This document shows, in pieces, positions 1 to 8,660 of a stretch of 64,000 nt of DNA. The stretch comes from Rhodobacteraceae bacterium LMO-JJ12 (GTDB lineage Bacteria; Pseudomonadota; Alphaproteobacteria; Rhodobacterales; Rhodobacteraceae): the NCBI GenBank assembly GCA_021555075.1, contig JAKGBX010000004.1:124001-188000 (forward strand). The letters run 5' to 3'. The translations under genes were made by a program, and so were the position numbers. The notes below the pieces were generated by a model. It had not been told where the DNA came from, made no database searches, and saw only the letters and a list, made by a program, of their open reading frames with translations. How positions within the stretch are numbered: position 1 is the stretch's first letter; each line of letters opens with the position of its first letter.

Positions 1-6
1 CAAGGG

Positions 7-267
7 ATGAAGGGCGATACACTTGATCCCAAGGCTCTGATCCGCGAGGCGTATCGCATGGATCTGGGGCTTGAGGAATGCCGCTCGGTTTTTCTCGATT
101 GGGCGCTGAGCCTGCCCGACGGGGCAGATGCGCGCGCGGCGATTGCGACGCTTCTGGAGCGCCACGAGGGCGAAGGCCCGCATCCAATGAGCCAGGTGTT
201 GCGCGAAGGGTTGGAAAAGGCGGCAAAGACCGGGCGACGCGGCGGGCGGCGCGGGCGGCTGGGCTGA
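7..267 (+). CDS. Small conserved hypothetical protein (86 aa)
   Basis: This is a small soluble protein with an acidic helical body and a very basic Arg/Gly-rich tail over its last 12 residues. No signal peptide or membrane segment is visible. The ATG at 7 overlaps a TGA at 8-10 that could end a rightward gene lying outside the window, so translational coupling is possible. GC-rich codon use fits the core genome. I do not recognise a characterised family. The basic tail might contact nucleic acid, but that is speculation. Confidence 0.6.
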   Translation: MKGDTLDPKALIREAYRMDLGLEECRSVFLDWALSLPDGADARAAIATLLERHEGEGPHPMSQVLREGLEKAAKTGRRGGRRGRLG

Positions 268-301
268 CGCGCGCGGTGCAAGCCACGGCCAAGGTGAGAT
301 G

Positions 302-946
302 TCAGGTGCGCGGCAGGGCGGCGGCCTGTTTCGCGATAGCCTCGATAGCGTCCCAATCCCCGGCGAGGATCAGATCATTGCGGCAGACCCAGCTTCCACC
401 AACGCAGGCGACATTGCTCAGAGCGAGGTAGTCAGCCACATTGCCGGGTGAGATGCCGCCTGTCGGGCAGAAGGTGATCTGGGGCAGGGGCGCGCCGATC
501 GCCTTGAGCGCGGGCGCGCCGCCGATTGCTTCGGCGGGGAAGAATTTCTGGGTGCTGTAGCCGCGTTCAAGCAGGCGCATTGCTTCGGTTGCGGTGGTGG
601 CGCCGGGAAGAAGTGGCAAGTTCTCGGCCTCGCAAGTATCGAGCAGCGTGTCGGTTGCGCCGGGTGAGACCGCGAAGCGCGCGCCTGCGGCTTTGGCGGC
701 GTTTACGTCTTGGGGGCTGAGCACCGTGCCCGCGCCGACGATGCCGCCGCGCACCTCGGCCATCGCCGCGATTGCCTCAAGTGCGGCATCGGTGCGAAGG
801 GTCACTTCGAGCACCGGCAACCCGCCTTTGATCAACGCGCGCGCGAGGGGGGCGGCATGGGCCGGATCGTTGATCACAATGACCGGGATCACCGGGGCGA
901 TGCGGCATAGACGCAGGGTTTCGGCGCTTGTGGCGGCGGGGGTCAT
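302..946 (-). CDS. eda: 2-dehydro-3-deoxyphosphogluconate (KDPG) aldolase
   Basis: Cytosolic class I aldolase that splits KDPG into pyruvate and glyceraldehyde-3-phosphate, the last step of the Entner-Doudoroff pathway. The 214-aa length is normal for the family. The sequence shows the EVTLRT segment with the catalytic Glu, the GAGTVLSP loop, the KFFPAE segment with the Schiff-base Lys and the FCPTGGI phosphate-binding loop. Its ATG overlaps the TGA of the dehydratase gene upstream (ATGA at 943-946), so the two form a coupled edd-eda operon read leftward. An alternative role on other 2-keto-3-deoxy acids is possible but the neighbour argues for KDPG. Confidence 0.95.
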   Translation of the reverse strand: MTPAATSAETLRLCRIAPVIPVIVINDPAHAAPLARALIKGGLPVLEVTLRTDAALEAIAAMAEVRGGIVGAGTVLSPQDVNAAKAAGARFAVSPGATDTLLDTCEAENLPLLPGATTATEAMRLLERGYSTQKFFPAEAIGGAPALKAIGAPLPQITFCPTGGISPGNVADYLALSNVACVGGSWVCRNDLILAGDWDAIEAIAKQAAALPRT

Positions 947-2769
947 GGCGCGTCCTCGTCCGAGAAAAGCGGGCTTGCGCCGGTTGTGGATGAGGTGGCG
1001 TTGCGGCGGAACAGTTCGAACAATTCGCGGCCGGTGCCGGAATGGAGCGCGGTGAGATCGGGGATTGCTGGCGCGCGGTTGGCAAAATCCTGCGAGAGGT
1101 TTTCGAGGCTGCCAGCGGCCCCATCAAGGCGGATGATGTCGCCATCCACAACCCGCGCAAGCGGGCCACCCATCGCGGATTCCGGCGCAAGGTGGATTGC
1201 GGCGGGAACCTTGCCCGACGCGCCGGACATGCGCCCATCCGTCACCAGAGCGACCTTTTGGCCGCGATCCTGCATCACCGAGAGGGTCGGGGTGAGGCCG
1301 TGGACTTCGGGCATGCCATTGGCGCGCGGGCCATGAAAGCGCAGCACCACGACGACATCGCCATCGAGCGTGCCCGCCTTGAAGGCGTCGATCACCGCTT
1401 GTTGGGTTTCAAAGACGCGGGCGGGGGCCTCGATCAAATGATGTTCGGGCTTGACGGCGGAGAGCTTGATGATGCCTTCGCCAAGGTTGCCAAGCAGACG
1501 CTTGAGGCCGCCTGTGGGTTGGAAGGGGTTGGAGGCGGGGCGCAGGATCCTGTCGTTTTCCGGGTGCGTGGCACCGGGGGACCAAGAGAGCGGGCCGCCT
1601 TCGGGGAAGTGGGGTTCCTTGGTATAGGCGCCGAGGCCGGTGCCGGTGATGGTTTGCACGTCTTCATGCACCAGCCGCGCGTCGATCAGCTGGGCAATGA
1701 CATAGCCAAGGCCGCCGGCGGCGTGAAAATGGTTCACGTCTGCGAGGCCGTTGGGATAGACGCGCGCCAAGAGGGGTGTGATTTCGCTCAGCTCGGCAAA
1801 ATCTTCGAGCGTGAGGTGGATGCCGAAGGCGCGCGCCATGGCGGGCAAGTGCAGCATGAGGTTGGTTGAGCCACCCGTGGCCATCAGCCCGACGATGCCG
1901 TTGACGAAGGCGCGTTCATCCAGAATGGCCGAGACGGGGCGGAAATCATCGCCAAGTGCGGTTTGGCGCAGGATCGTCTCAACCCCCGCATCGGTCAGCG
2001 CGTGGCGCAGATCGGTATTCGGGTTGACGAAGGCGGCGCCGGGCAAGTGCAGGCCCATGATCTCCATCAGCATTTGGTTGGAATTGGCGGTGCCATAGAA
2101 GGTACAGGTGCCGGGACCATGATAGGCGGCCATTTCGGCGGCCATCAAGGCGGCACGATCGATCTTGCCCGCGGCGAATTCGCGGCGCACCTCGGCTTTG
2201 TCATCATTCGAGAGGCCCGAGGTCATCGGGCCGCCGGGAAGGAAGATGATCGGCAGATGACCAAAGGCACCCGCCGCCATGACGAGGCCCGGCACGATCT
2301 TGTCACAGGTGCCCAGCAAGATGGCGGCGTCAAACGTGTTGTGCGAAAGCGCCACCGAGGCGGCCAGCGCGATTACGTCGCGCGAAAACAGCGACAGTTC
2401 CATGCCGGCCTGACCCTGGGTGACACCATCGCACATTGCAGGCACGCCGCCCGCGACCTGCGCCGTGGCGCCGAGGCGGCGGGCGGTTTCCTTGATGCGG
2501 TCGGGGAAGGCGCCGAAGGGCTGATGCGCCGAGAGCATGTCATTATAGGCGGTGACGATGCCGAGATTGGGCGCCTGAGTGGTAGCAAGCCGGTCCTGAT
2601 CGCCAGCCATACCGGCATAGGCGTGGGCCTGGTTCGAGCAACTGAGATGGCCGCGTGCCGGGCCTTGTTCGACGGCGGCGCGAATTGTGTCGAGATAGCG
2701 CGCACGCCCGTCGTGCGAACGCGCGATGATGCGATCAGTGACTTTTTGAACCGTTGGGTGGAGAGCCAT
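943..2769 (-). CDS. edd: Phosphogluconate dehydratase
   Basis: Converts 6-phosphogluconate to KDPG, the first committed Entner-Doudoroff step. It is a cytosolic [4Fe-4S] dehydratase of the IlvD/Edd family, and 608 aa is the usual Edd length. Family signatures are visible: MCDGVTQGQAGMELS around residue 155, LGTCDKIVPGLVMAAG around residue 205, and the C-terminal VTDGRMSGASGKVPAAIH around residue 520. The cysteines in the first two would ligate the cluster. The ATG at 2769 has a GAGG Shine-Dalgarno sequence. It is first in the operon with eda, and a 10-bp palindrome lies 67 bp upstream of the start. Confidence 0.96.
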   Translation of the reverse strand: MALHPTVQKVTDRIIARSHDGRARYLDTIRAAVEQGPARGHLSCSNQAHAYAGMAGDQDRLATTQAPNLGIVTAYNDMLSAHQPFGAFPDRIKETARRLGATAQVAGGVPAMCDGVTQGQAGMELSLFSRDVIALAASVALSHNTFDAAILLGTCDKIVPGLVMAAGAFGHLPIIFLPGGPMTSGLSNDDKAEVRREFAAGKIDRAALMAAEMAAYHGPGTCTFYGTANSNQMLMEIMGLHLPGAAFVNPNTDLRHALTDAGVETILRQTALGDDFRPVSAILDERAFVNGIVGLMATGGSTNLMLHLPAMARAFGIHLTLEDFAELSEITPLLARVYPNGLADVNHFHAAGGLGYVIAQLIDARLVHEDVQTITGTGLGAYTKEPHFPEGGPLSWSPGATHPENDRILRPASNPFQPTGGLKRLLGNLGEGIIKLSAVKPEHHLIEAPARVFETQQAVIDAFKAGTLDGDVVVVLRFHGPRANGMPEVHGLTPTLSVMQDRGQKVALVTDGRMSGASGKVPAAIHLAPESAMGGPLARVVDGDIIRLDGAAGSLENLSQDFANRAPAIPDLTALHSGTGRELFELFRRNATSSTTGASPLFSDEDAP

Positions 2770-2835
2770 GGTTAACGCCTCGTTCCTGTCGATGAGAGCC
2801 AGTTTGCCTTGTCTGGCGAGACTTACCAGAGAGAT

Positions 2836-2845
2836 TTAGCGCTAA
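2836..2845. promoter_or_regulatory. LacI-type palindromic operator candidate upstream of edd-eda
   Basis: A perfect 10-bp palindrome, TTAGCGCTAA, sits between the edd start and the divergent lipoprotein gene. A central GCGC flanked by TTA/TAA is the common core of LacI-family operators, several of which control sugar-acid and Entner-Doudoroff genes in proteobacteria. No regulator gene lies nearby in the window, so the link to edd-eda is inferred from position alone. Confidence 0.45.
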
Positions 2846-3008
2846 CAACTGCCTGATCTGTTGCACGAAAGACTCAAAGTAGATGCGAATGACTGTGCTG
2901 CCATGGCATTACCCCGCCATTTCCGCAGGTCTGCCCAAAATTGGTCTCAATTGGAACCGATCCTCGAAAGCGAGCGAAAAATGGGCAGTAGGCCCGAGGA
3001 GATTGAGC

Positions 3009-3695
3009 ATGAAATATGTTCGTATGGTAGCACTGATCGCATTGGGAACGGCCGTTTCGGGCTGTGCCAGCATGGATGTTGCATCGCGCAACGCACCGTT
3101 TGAAGCGAGCACAGAGGCGGCGGCGACGACTATCGCAGCACCGTCGATGAAGGTCGAAGGGTTCGAGGTCCGCGTGCCGCAAGCGCTGAAACCGTCGGAA
3201 GCCAACAGCTATTACCCCTCGGGAGATATTGTGTGGCGCGGCGAGGCATTGGGCGACCGCCGGGCGCAGGTCAAGCGGATCTTTGAAGACAGCCTGGTCC
3301 AGGGCACGAAGGGTGCCAATGGCGCGATGCCTGTGATTGTCGATGTGGAAGTGAAGCGCTTTCATGCGCTGACCGAGAAGGCCCGTTATACAGTGGGCGG
3401 ACGCCATGAAATCATGTTCGTGATGAACTTCCTTGACCCTGAAACACGCCGCCCGGTGGCCGCGCCGCGCGAGATCGACGCGACGTTCAAGGCCTTTGGC
3501 GGGGCGCGCGCGATTGCGGCGGAACGCAACGGGATCACCCAGCGGGTTCGGATCAACAACCAGTTGACGGCGGTTTTCCAGCAAGAGTTGGGGATCACCG
3601 GGGCGCCGGTTCGCAGCATGGCGACAGATACGGTGACAAGGAATGCCACGGCGGCGCCGCTCAAGTCGGGCGACCGGACGACCGGGCTGTTCTAA
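3009..3695 (+). CDS. Predicted lipoprotein, DUF6778-like (228 aa)
   Basis: The N-terminus is a lipoprotein signal: a short basic start, a hydrophobic stretch and the lipobox VSGC ending at about residue 18, so the mature protein should be membrane-anchored. The rest is a globular domain with no recognised catalytic motif, and the C-terminal 40 residues are polar and probably disordered. The start at 3009 was chosen because AGGAG precedes it and the signal peptide begins there; an upstream ATG at 2883 has no such support. It resembles a Rhodobacterales-restricted family that I recall as DUF6778. Function unknown. Confidence 0.7.
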   Translation: MKYVRMVALIALGTAVSGCASMDVASRNAPFEASTEAAATTIAAPSMKVEGFEVRVPQALKPSEANSYYPSGDIVWRGEALGDRRAQVKRIFEDSLVQGTKGANGAMPVIVDVEVKRFHALTEKARYTVGGRHEIMFVMNFLDPETRRPVAAPREIDATFKAFGGARAIAAERNGITQRVRINNQLTAVFQQELGITGAPVRSMATDTVTRNATAAPLKSGDRTTGLF

Positions 3696-3737
3696 GCCCT
3701 CTTCCACAGGCTTCATGAAACATGTAAGGGGACGGCC

Positions 3738-4934
3738 ATGCAGCTGTCCCCTTATCCCGTTGTCCGTCTGAAACCGAAAGCCGATGCGCGCAGGCTGCGC
3801 CATGGGGCGCCCTGGGTCTTTGCCAATGATATGGTGAGCGACCGGCGCACCAAGGCGCTGTCTCCCGGCGCGATTGCCCTGTTGCAGGACGCCGAGCGGC
3901 GCGATCTGGGGGTTGTGGCGGTCAACCCGAGTTCCAAGATTTTCTGCCGGGTGCTGGACGCCGACCCCGCCGCGGTGATTGATCGCGCCTGGATCGCAGC
4001 CAAGCTGCGCCGGGCGCTGGACCTGCGCGAGAAGATTTACGCGACGCCCTATTACCGCCTGATCCATGCCGAGGGCGATGGCCTGCCCGGTGTGGTGATT
4101 GACCGGTTCGGCGATGTTGCGGTGGTTCAACCGAATGCGGCGTGGGCCGAGATGATGTTGGACGATCTCTGTGCGGCGCTGGGCGAGGTGACGGGGGTCA
4201 CCTGCATTTTGAAGAACGCCAGTGGGCGCGCGCGGGGGCTTGAGGGGCTTGACGAGGGGCAGGCAGTTTTGCTGGGCGACGCACCCGAGGCGCCTGTGGC
4301 CGTGGAGATGAACGGTGCGAGTTATCTGGCCGATCTGATGGGCGGGCAGAAAACCGGGCTCTATTTCGATCAGCGTGAAAACCATGCATTCGCGGCGCGC
4401 ATGGCAAAGGGCGCGAAGGTATTGGACGTGTTCAGCCATGTGGGCGGCTTCGGGTTGGCCTGTCTGGCGGGAGGGGCCGAGAGCGCGCTGGCGGTAGATG
4501 GCTCGGCTCCGGCACTGACGCTGGCGCAGGAGGGCGCGGCGCGAATGGGATGCGCCGAGCGGTTTGCCACCCGCAAGGGCGATGCCTTCGAGGTGATGAC
4601 GGCGCTGGCCGATGAGGGCGCAAAGTTTGACATGGTGATTTCGGATCCGCCCGCGTTTGCGCCAAGCAAACAGGCGTTGGAGCCGGGGTTGCGTGCCTAT
4701 GAGAAAGCGGCGCGGATGGCGGCGACGTTGGTCGCGGAGGGCGGCATATTGGTGCTGTGTTCGTGCTCGCATGCCGCTGATCTTGAGCGGTTCAGGGCGG
4801 CGTCGATCCGGGGGATTGGCCGGGCGGGGCGCAGCAGCGCGCTGATTCACACCGGTTTTGCCGGGCCGGATCATCCGATGCATTCACAATTGGCCGAGAG
4901 CGGCTATCTCAAGGCGTTGTTTTTCCGGCTGTGA
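3738..4934 (+). CDS. Class I SAM-dependent rRNA (cytosine-5) methyltransferase, RlmI-like
   Basis: A 398-aa cytosolic RNA methyltransferase of the RlmI/YccW family. The N-terminal 75 residues look like a PUA RNA-binding domain (HGAPWVFANDM), followed by an EEHEH-like segment and a Rossmann domain. The SAM-binding loop is VLDVFSHVGGFGL near residue 233, the motif IV catalytic segment is ISDPPAFAPSK near residue 305, and LVLCSCSH near residue 335 carries the usual cysteine pair. E. coli RlmI methylates 23S rRNA C1962; the exact target here is inferred. It overlaps the next gene by 4 bp. Confidence 0.88.
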   Translation: MQLSPYPVVRLKPKADARRLRHGAPWVFANDMVSDRRTKALSPGAIALLQDAERRDLGVVAVNPSSKIFCRVLDADPAAVIDRAWIAAKLRRALDLREKIYATPYYRLIHAEGDGLPGVVIDRFGDVAVVQPNAAWAEMMLDDLCAALGEVTGVTCILKNASGRARGLEGLDEGQAVLLGDAPEAPVAVEMNGASYLADLMGGQKTGLYFDQRENHAFAARMAKGAKVLDVFSHVGGFGLACLAGGAESALAVDGSAPALTLAQEGAARMGCAERFATRKGDAFEVMTALADEGAKFDMVISDPPAFAPSKQALEPGLRAYEKAARMAATLVAEGGILVLCSCSHAADLERFRAASIRGIGRAGRSSALIHTGFAGPDHPMHSQLAESGYLKALFFRL

Positions 4935-5482
4935 GAGCGGTTCTGGATACCTGCGTTCTTTACCCGACGGTGATGCGCGAAGTTCTTCTGGGCGTGGCGG
5001 AAACGGGGGCGTTTGCGCCCTTGTGGTCAGAGCGTATTCTGGAGGAATGGGCGCGCGCGGCGGCCAAGCTTGGCCCCGAGGGCGAGGCGCTGGCGCGCGG
5101 CGAGGCGGCGGTGTTGTCGGTCGCATGGCCTGCGGCGCGGGTCGCCTGGGCGCCATCGCTGGAGGCGCGGTTGTGGCTGCCTGATCCTGCGGATGTTCAT
5201 GTTCTGGCGGCGGCTGTGGCGGGGTCAGCGGATGTGATCGTGACGCTGAATGCCAAGGATTTTCCCCGTGGGGTGTTGGCCGAAGAGGGACTGAGCCGGG
5301 CCGATCCGGATGCGTTCCTGCTCGGGTTTTGGCAGGCGGATCGGGCGGCGGTCGAGGATGTGGTACGTCGTGTCTTGCAGGAGGCCCGGCGGCTTTCGCA
5401 GGAGGCGTGGAGCGCGCGCGGGTTGATGAAAAAGGCGCGGCTGCCCCGTTTGGGCAAGGCTGTAAGCGCGCGTCTGGATTGA
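4931..5482 (+). CDS. PIN-domain protein, RSP_2974-type
   Basis: A 183-aa protein beginning with MRAVLDTCVLYP, where the Asp is the first metal ligand of a PIN nuclease fold, and carrying DPADVHVLAAAV and VIVTLNAKDFP, typical of the second half of the fold. The start is a GTG whose last two bases overlap the upstream TGA, so it is translationally coupled to the methyltransferase. No antitoxin-like small gene lies next to it, so a solitary RNase or RNA-processing role is more likely than a VapC toxin. Function inferred from fold motifs only. Confidence 0.75.
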   Translation: MRAVLDTCVLYPTVMREVLLGVAETGAFAPLWSERILEEWARAAAKLGPEGEALARGEAAVLSVAWPAARVAWAPSLEARLWLPDPADVHVLAAAVAGSADVIVTLNAKDFPRGVLAEEGLSRADPDAFLLGFWQADRAAVEDVVRRVLQEARRLSQEAWSARGLMKKARLPRLGKAVSARLD

Positions 5483-5486
5483 GCTA

Positions 5487-5568
5487 GGGGATTGCAGGGG
5501 CGCTGCCCCTCGGTCTCAAAATCATAGATTTTGCGCCCTCACCCCGGAATATTTTTGGCAAGATGAAG
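5487..5568. repeat. Intergenic repeat-like segment with ATATTTTTGG core
   Basis: The gap between the convergent PIN and M48 genes contains a GC-rich hairpin (CAGGGGCGCTGCCCCT) followed by an AT-rich stretch with the core ATATTTTTGGCAAGATG at 5549-5565. A near copy, GTATTTTTGGAAAGATG, occurs at 53541-53557. Similar ends of genes with a TATTTTTGG core recur in Rhodobacterales genomes from memory. It may act as a bidirectional terminator. Confidence 0.45.
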
Positions 5569-5572
5569 CGGA

Positions 5573-6253
5573 TCAGGACCACTTTTTCTCGTGGGTTTCT
5601 ATGGCCTTGATGCGTTCGCGCGTTTTGGGGTGTGACAGGAGCCAGGCGGGGGCGCTGCCGCTGTTGGACTGGGTGAGCGCTTCGAGTTTGGTAAAGAGGG
5701 ACTTTTGCGGGGCAGTGCCGATGCCGGCCTTGGTAAGGAGGGCAGAGGCGTATTCATCGGCCTCGTATTCGTCCGAGCGCGACAGGCGCGCGGCGACGAG
5801 CGAGGTGATCAGACCGGCAAGATAGGGGCCGACGCCCGGAATGAAGCGGCCCAGCACCATCATCAGCGCCGTGCGAATGGCGTTCTGGCCTGAGAAGTCG
5901 ATCATCCGGCGGCGCGAATGGCCCAAGGCGACATGGCCGAGTTCATGCGCGATGACCGAGGCGAGCTCTTCGCCAGTGACTTCGCCCGCGCGGTATTTTT
6001 CGTAAAAACCACGGGTCAGGAAGATGCGCCCATCGGGGGCGGCGAGGCCGTTGACCGGGGCGACCTCGTAGAGATGCACACGTATGCGCGGCAGGTCGAG
6101 CGCGGCGGCCATGCGATCAAACAGCGGTTTTAGCGAGGGATCGGCAAGCTCGCTCGATTTCTCGTCAAGTTCGCGCGCGGTGCGCCAGGCGGAGAACCGA
6201 TAGAGGACGATTCCATAGATAATCGCCAGAAGGATGGGTGTGAAACGCAACAT
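5573..6253 (-). CDS. M48-family zinc metalloprotease, HtpX-like (226 aa)
   Basis: Membrane-anchored peptidase. Residues 1-17 form one hydrophobic segment after MLRF, followed by a cytosolic or periplasmic catalytic domain. The zinc site is VIAHELGHVALGH near residue 103, and the third ligand is the Glu in the SDEYEADEYA segment near residue 165. A second hydrophobic stretch (GVGPYLAGLITSLVAARL) follows. The end, SHPKTRERI, is typical of the family. I set the start at 6253 because a longer frame would run into the P450 gene and lacks protease homology. It is shorter than HtpX, closer to the YhfN/CAAX-like single-anchor group. Confidence 0.85.
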   Translation of the reverse strand: MLRFTPILLAIIYGIVLYRFSAWRTARELDEKSSELADPSLKPLFDRMAAALDLPRIRVHLYEVAPVNGLAAPDGRIFLTRGFYEKYRAGEVTGEELASVIAHELGHVALGHSRRRMIDFSGQNAIRTALMMVLGRFIPGVGPYLAGLITSLVAARLSRSDEYEADEYASALLTKAGIGTAPQKSLFTKLEALTQSNSGSAPAWLLSHPKTRERIKAIETHEKKWS

Positions 6254-6290
6254 ATCAGAGATATGGGGCAGGGCGTGCGCGGGGGCAAGG

Positions 6291-7454
6291 CTAGACCGTC
6301 CAGGCAACAGGCATTGAAAGCGGGCCGCGAAAGGCCCAGCCGTGAAAGCGGGCACTGTCGGTGAGGCGTAGGTTTGGCAGATGCGCAAACAGCAGCGGCA
6401 AGGCGATATCGGCAATGAGGGTGCGCGCAATGGCGGCCCCACCGCAAAAATGCGGACCCGCGCCAAAGGGAATCGCGGCGGCGGTGTTGCGGGTGATGTC
6501 AAATTGGTCGGGGGCATCGAAATAGGTTTCGTCGCGCCCGGCGGAGGAGAACATGAAAAAGACCCGGTCGTCTGGTGCGAAGGTGACGCCACAATTGGTG
6601 TCGGGGCGTGCGATCCGGCGCGGTGACATGCCGATGGGAGAAATCCAGCGGGTATATTCTTCAAACGCTTGGGCATATGTGGCTTGGCCCTGATGGATCA
6701 GAGCGAGTTGGGTGGGATGGGTGAGCAGCGCCCAAGCTGCCCCGGCGATGGCATCGCGCGGCTCGTTTTGACCACCCGATATGATCAGTTTGATGTTGGC
6801 ACGGATAGCGGCGTCATCAAGCCCGGCCTGCATTTGCACCGAGAGGGCCGATTGGTTGGGCGATTGGGCGAGGAGCGGCATCATTTCGGTGATATGGGCG
6901 TCGATCGAGGCGGTGCAATCGTGGCAATTGGCCTCGATCTGGGCGTTGCCGGTGTAATTTGAGCAGCCGTCGATCATGCCCTGGCTGACACGGTCAAGTT
7001 CACTTGCAGGCATGTTGGTGAGGCCGGTGACCAGCTTGAGCGCTTCGGCCGAGACCGGCATGGCATAGTCGCGCACCAGATCGCAGGCGCCCTTGGGAGC
7101 GAGTTCTGCGAGAATGTCTTCGGCTTTGTCGCGAAACTGCGGCGCCCAATGGTCGCGCGCGGTTCTGGGCGAGAGGCTGGGAAACAGGGCTTTGCGTTCA
7201 ACGGCGTGGGCCGGGCCATCCTTGCGCATCATGTTTTCGCCCATCAGGATTGTCATCAGGCCGTCGGGCTGATGCGAGGAAAAGACCTCGACGCGTTTTT
7301 CCTGCTCAAAAATGTCATCGCGACGGGTAAAGAGCGTGGCACCGAGTTCAGGCACGAAGGTGACCGGCGCTGTGGCGCGCATGGTTGCCAGAAACGGGTA
7401 GGGATCGGCGGCAAAGGCGACCGGGTCGATGTTGGTGACGGGGGCGTCGGACAT
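6291..7454 (-). CDS. Cytochrome P450 (387 aa)
   Basis: Soluble bacterial P450 monooxygenase. The haem-thiolate loop is IPFGAGPHFCGGAAIA near residue 340, the ExxR pair is in EEYTRW near residue 275, and the K-helix/PERF region is FDAPDQFDITRN. The I-helix reads ISGGQNEPRDAIAG, so the usual oxygen-activating Thr is replaced by Pro. A clear AAAGGAAG ribosome site precedes the ATG at 7454. Substrate unknown; no ferredoxin or ferredoxin reductase gene lies beside it. It is divergent from the racemase-like gene with a 115-bp gap, which may hold promoters for both. Confidence 0.93.
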   Translation of the reverse strand: MSDAPVTNIDPVAFAADPYPFLATMRATAPVTFVPELGATLFTRRDDIFEQEKRVEVFSSHQPDGLMTILMGENMMRKDGPAHAVERKALFPSLSPRTARDHWAPQFRDKAEDILAELAPKGACDLVRDYAMPVSAEALKLVTGLTNMPASELDRVSQGMIDGCSNYTGNAQIEANCHDCTASIDAHITEMMPLLAQSPNQSALSVQMQAGLDDAAIRANIKLIISGGQNEPRDAIAGAAWALLTHPTQLALIHQGQATYAQAFEEYTRWISPIGMSPRRIARPDTNCGVTFAPDDRVFFMFSSAGRDETYFDAPDQFDITRNTAAAIPFGAGPHFCGGAAIARTLIADIALPLLFAHLPNLRLTDSARFHGWAFRGPLSMPVAWTV

Positions 7455-7569
7455 TGGGCTTCCTTTCCCTTGGTGGTCTGGTGGAAGTCTGCGCGAAAAC
7501 GCGGCGGCTGCAAGGGCTGGCTTTGCGATGCGGGTGTTTCATGCCAGATTGAAGGGGAAGGGGGGCGAC

Positions 7570-8310
7570 ATGGGGTTGAGTTTTCAACTGGACGAAGGGT
7601 CCGGCGTGCTGGGGCGGTTGGGTCTGATTGTCTTGTCGACGGATGAAACGCTGGAGGATGAAGCGCGCAAGATACTGGCGCGCAGGCCTGTGAGCCTGTT
7701 GCATGCGCGCATCCCGGCTGAGGCGGATGTGACGCCCGAGGCGCTGAGAACCATGGAGGCCCATATGAGCGCGACTGCGGCGCTGTTGCCCAAAGGGCTG
7801 GACGCGGTTGGCTATGGCTGTACCTCGGGGGCCACGGTGATCGGACCCGAGCGGGTCGCGGCGCTGATCGCTCAAACACAGGACACGGCGGCGGTCAGCG
7901 ATCCGCTTAGCGCGGTTTTGGCAGCGCTCGCGGCGTTGGAGGTGCGCAGGATTGCATTGCTGACACCCTATGTGGAAAGCGTGAACGCGCCACTGATCAA
8001 TGCGCTCGCGCAGGGCGGGATAGACGTGCTTGCTCAGGCGAGCTTTCAGCAGAGTGATGACTGGACGGTGGCACGGATCTGCGAAGCGGACACATTGAAC
8101 GCCATCAAGACATTGGGACGCACAGAGGGCTGTGAAGCGGTTTTCGTAAGTTGCACGAACCTGCGAACGCTGGGCATTCTGCAAACGGCGGAGGCGGACC
8201 TCGGGATTCCTGTGGTTTCGTCCAATCTCGCGCTGGTCTGGCATCTGCTACGGCTGGTGGAGGTAGATGCGCAGGGGTGGACACGGACACGGCTGTTTGA
8301 ACGGTTCTGA
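7570..8310 (+). CDS. Asp/Glu racemase / maleate isomerase / arylmalonate decarboxylase family protein
   Basis: A 246-aa cytosolic enzyme of the two-cysteine racemase superfamily. The two catalytic cysteines are in GYGCTSGA (near residue 85) and FVSCTNLRT (near residue 197), and the phosphate or carboxylate loop IALLTPYVESVN lies between them. This arrangement fits maleate cis-trans isomerases, arylmalonate decarboxylases and EutA-like proteins of ectoine use; sequence alone does not decide. The ATG at 7570 follows a purine-rich GGGGAAGGGG. It is the last intact gene before the transposase remnant. Confidence 0.82.
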   Translation: MGLSFQLDEGSGVLGRLGLIVLSTDETLEDEARKILARRPVSLLHARIPAEADVTPEALRTMEAHMSATAALLPKGLDAVGYGCTSGATVIGPERVAALIAQTQDTAAVSDPLSAVLAALAALEVRRIALLTPYVESVNAPLINALAQGGIDVLAQASFQQSDDWTVARICEADTLNAIKTLGRTEGCEAVFVSCTNLRTLGILQTAEADLGIPVVSSNLALVWHLLRLVEVDAQGWTRTRLFERF

Positions 8311-8320
8311 AAAAATCGGA

Positions 8321-8623
8321 CGTTTGCGCAGGTTGCGCAGACAGGAGCGTTCAAGCCTGCGGTCTCAAGCGAAGTCCATGAATGATTGTGCCTTGCGTCT
8401 GGCGATGATGCGATTGGCCAAACAATACGGCCGCTATGGCGACCGAAAGGTGACGGCGCTGTTGCAAGGGTTGCAGTTGGCTAACCGTCGGCACGAGACG
8501 CGAAGGCGGCCGTATCACAAAGGCACCTCTGTTATCGGGCTACGCCCCACGCATTCCACCCCCATTTGGGCGACAGGTTTCGTGCATGACAAGCCACCAC
8601 CTTTAGAGCGGGAACAGAATTAG
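8321..8623 (+). pseudogene. Remnant of an IS3-family (IS407-type) transposase OrfB
   Basis: One frame reads RLAKQYGRYGDRKVTALLQ and, after a short unrelated run, GLRPTHSTPIWATGFVHDK before a stop. These match two separated blocks of IS407-type OrfB (the YGRYGYRKVTALL helix-turn-helix segment and the RLRP..HVWAYDFVHD start of the DDE core), with the intervening segment deleted and changed. The DDE Asp is altered to Gly (ATGF rather than AYDF). There is no start codon, no OrfA and no visible terminal repeats. It marks the left edge of the catabolic block. Confidence 0.8.
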
Positions 8624-8660
8624 CAGGCCGCAGCCCAAAAAAACCACGTTCGTTTTCCGC

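Noticed and set aside
2874-4883. Long open frame on the reverse strand
   Set aside because: It spans two rightward genes with clear domains and has no recognisable domain itself; it results from GC-rich third-position bias.
6254-6676. N-terminal extension of the M48 protease frame
   Set aside because: Overlaps the P450 gene and has a Pro/Ser-rich low-complexity sequence.
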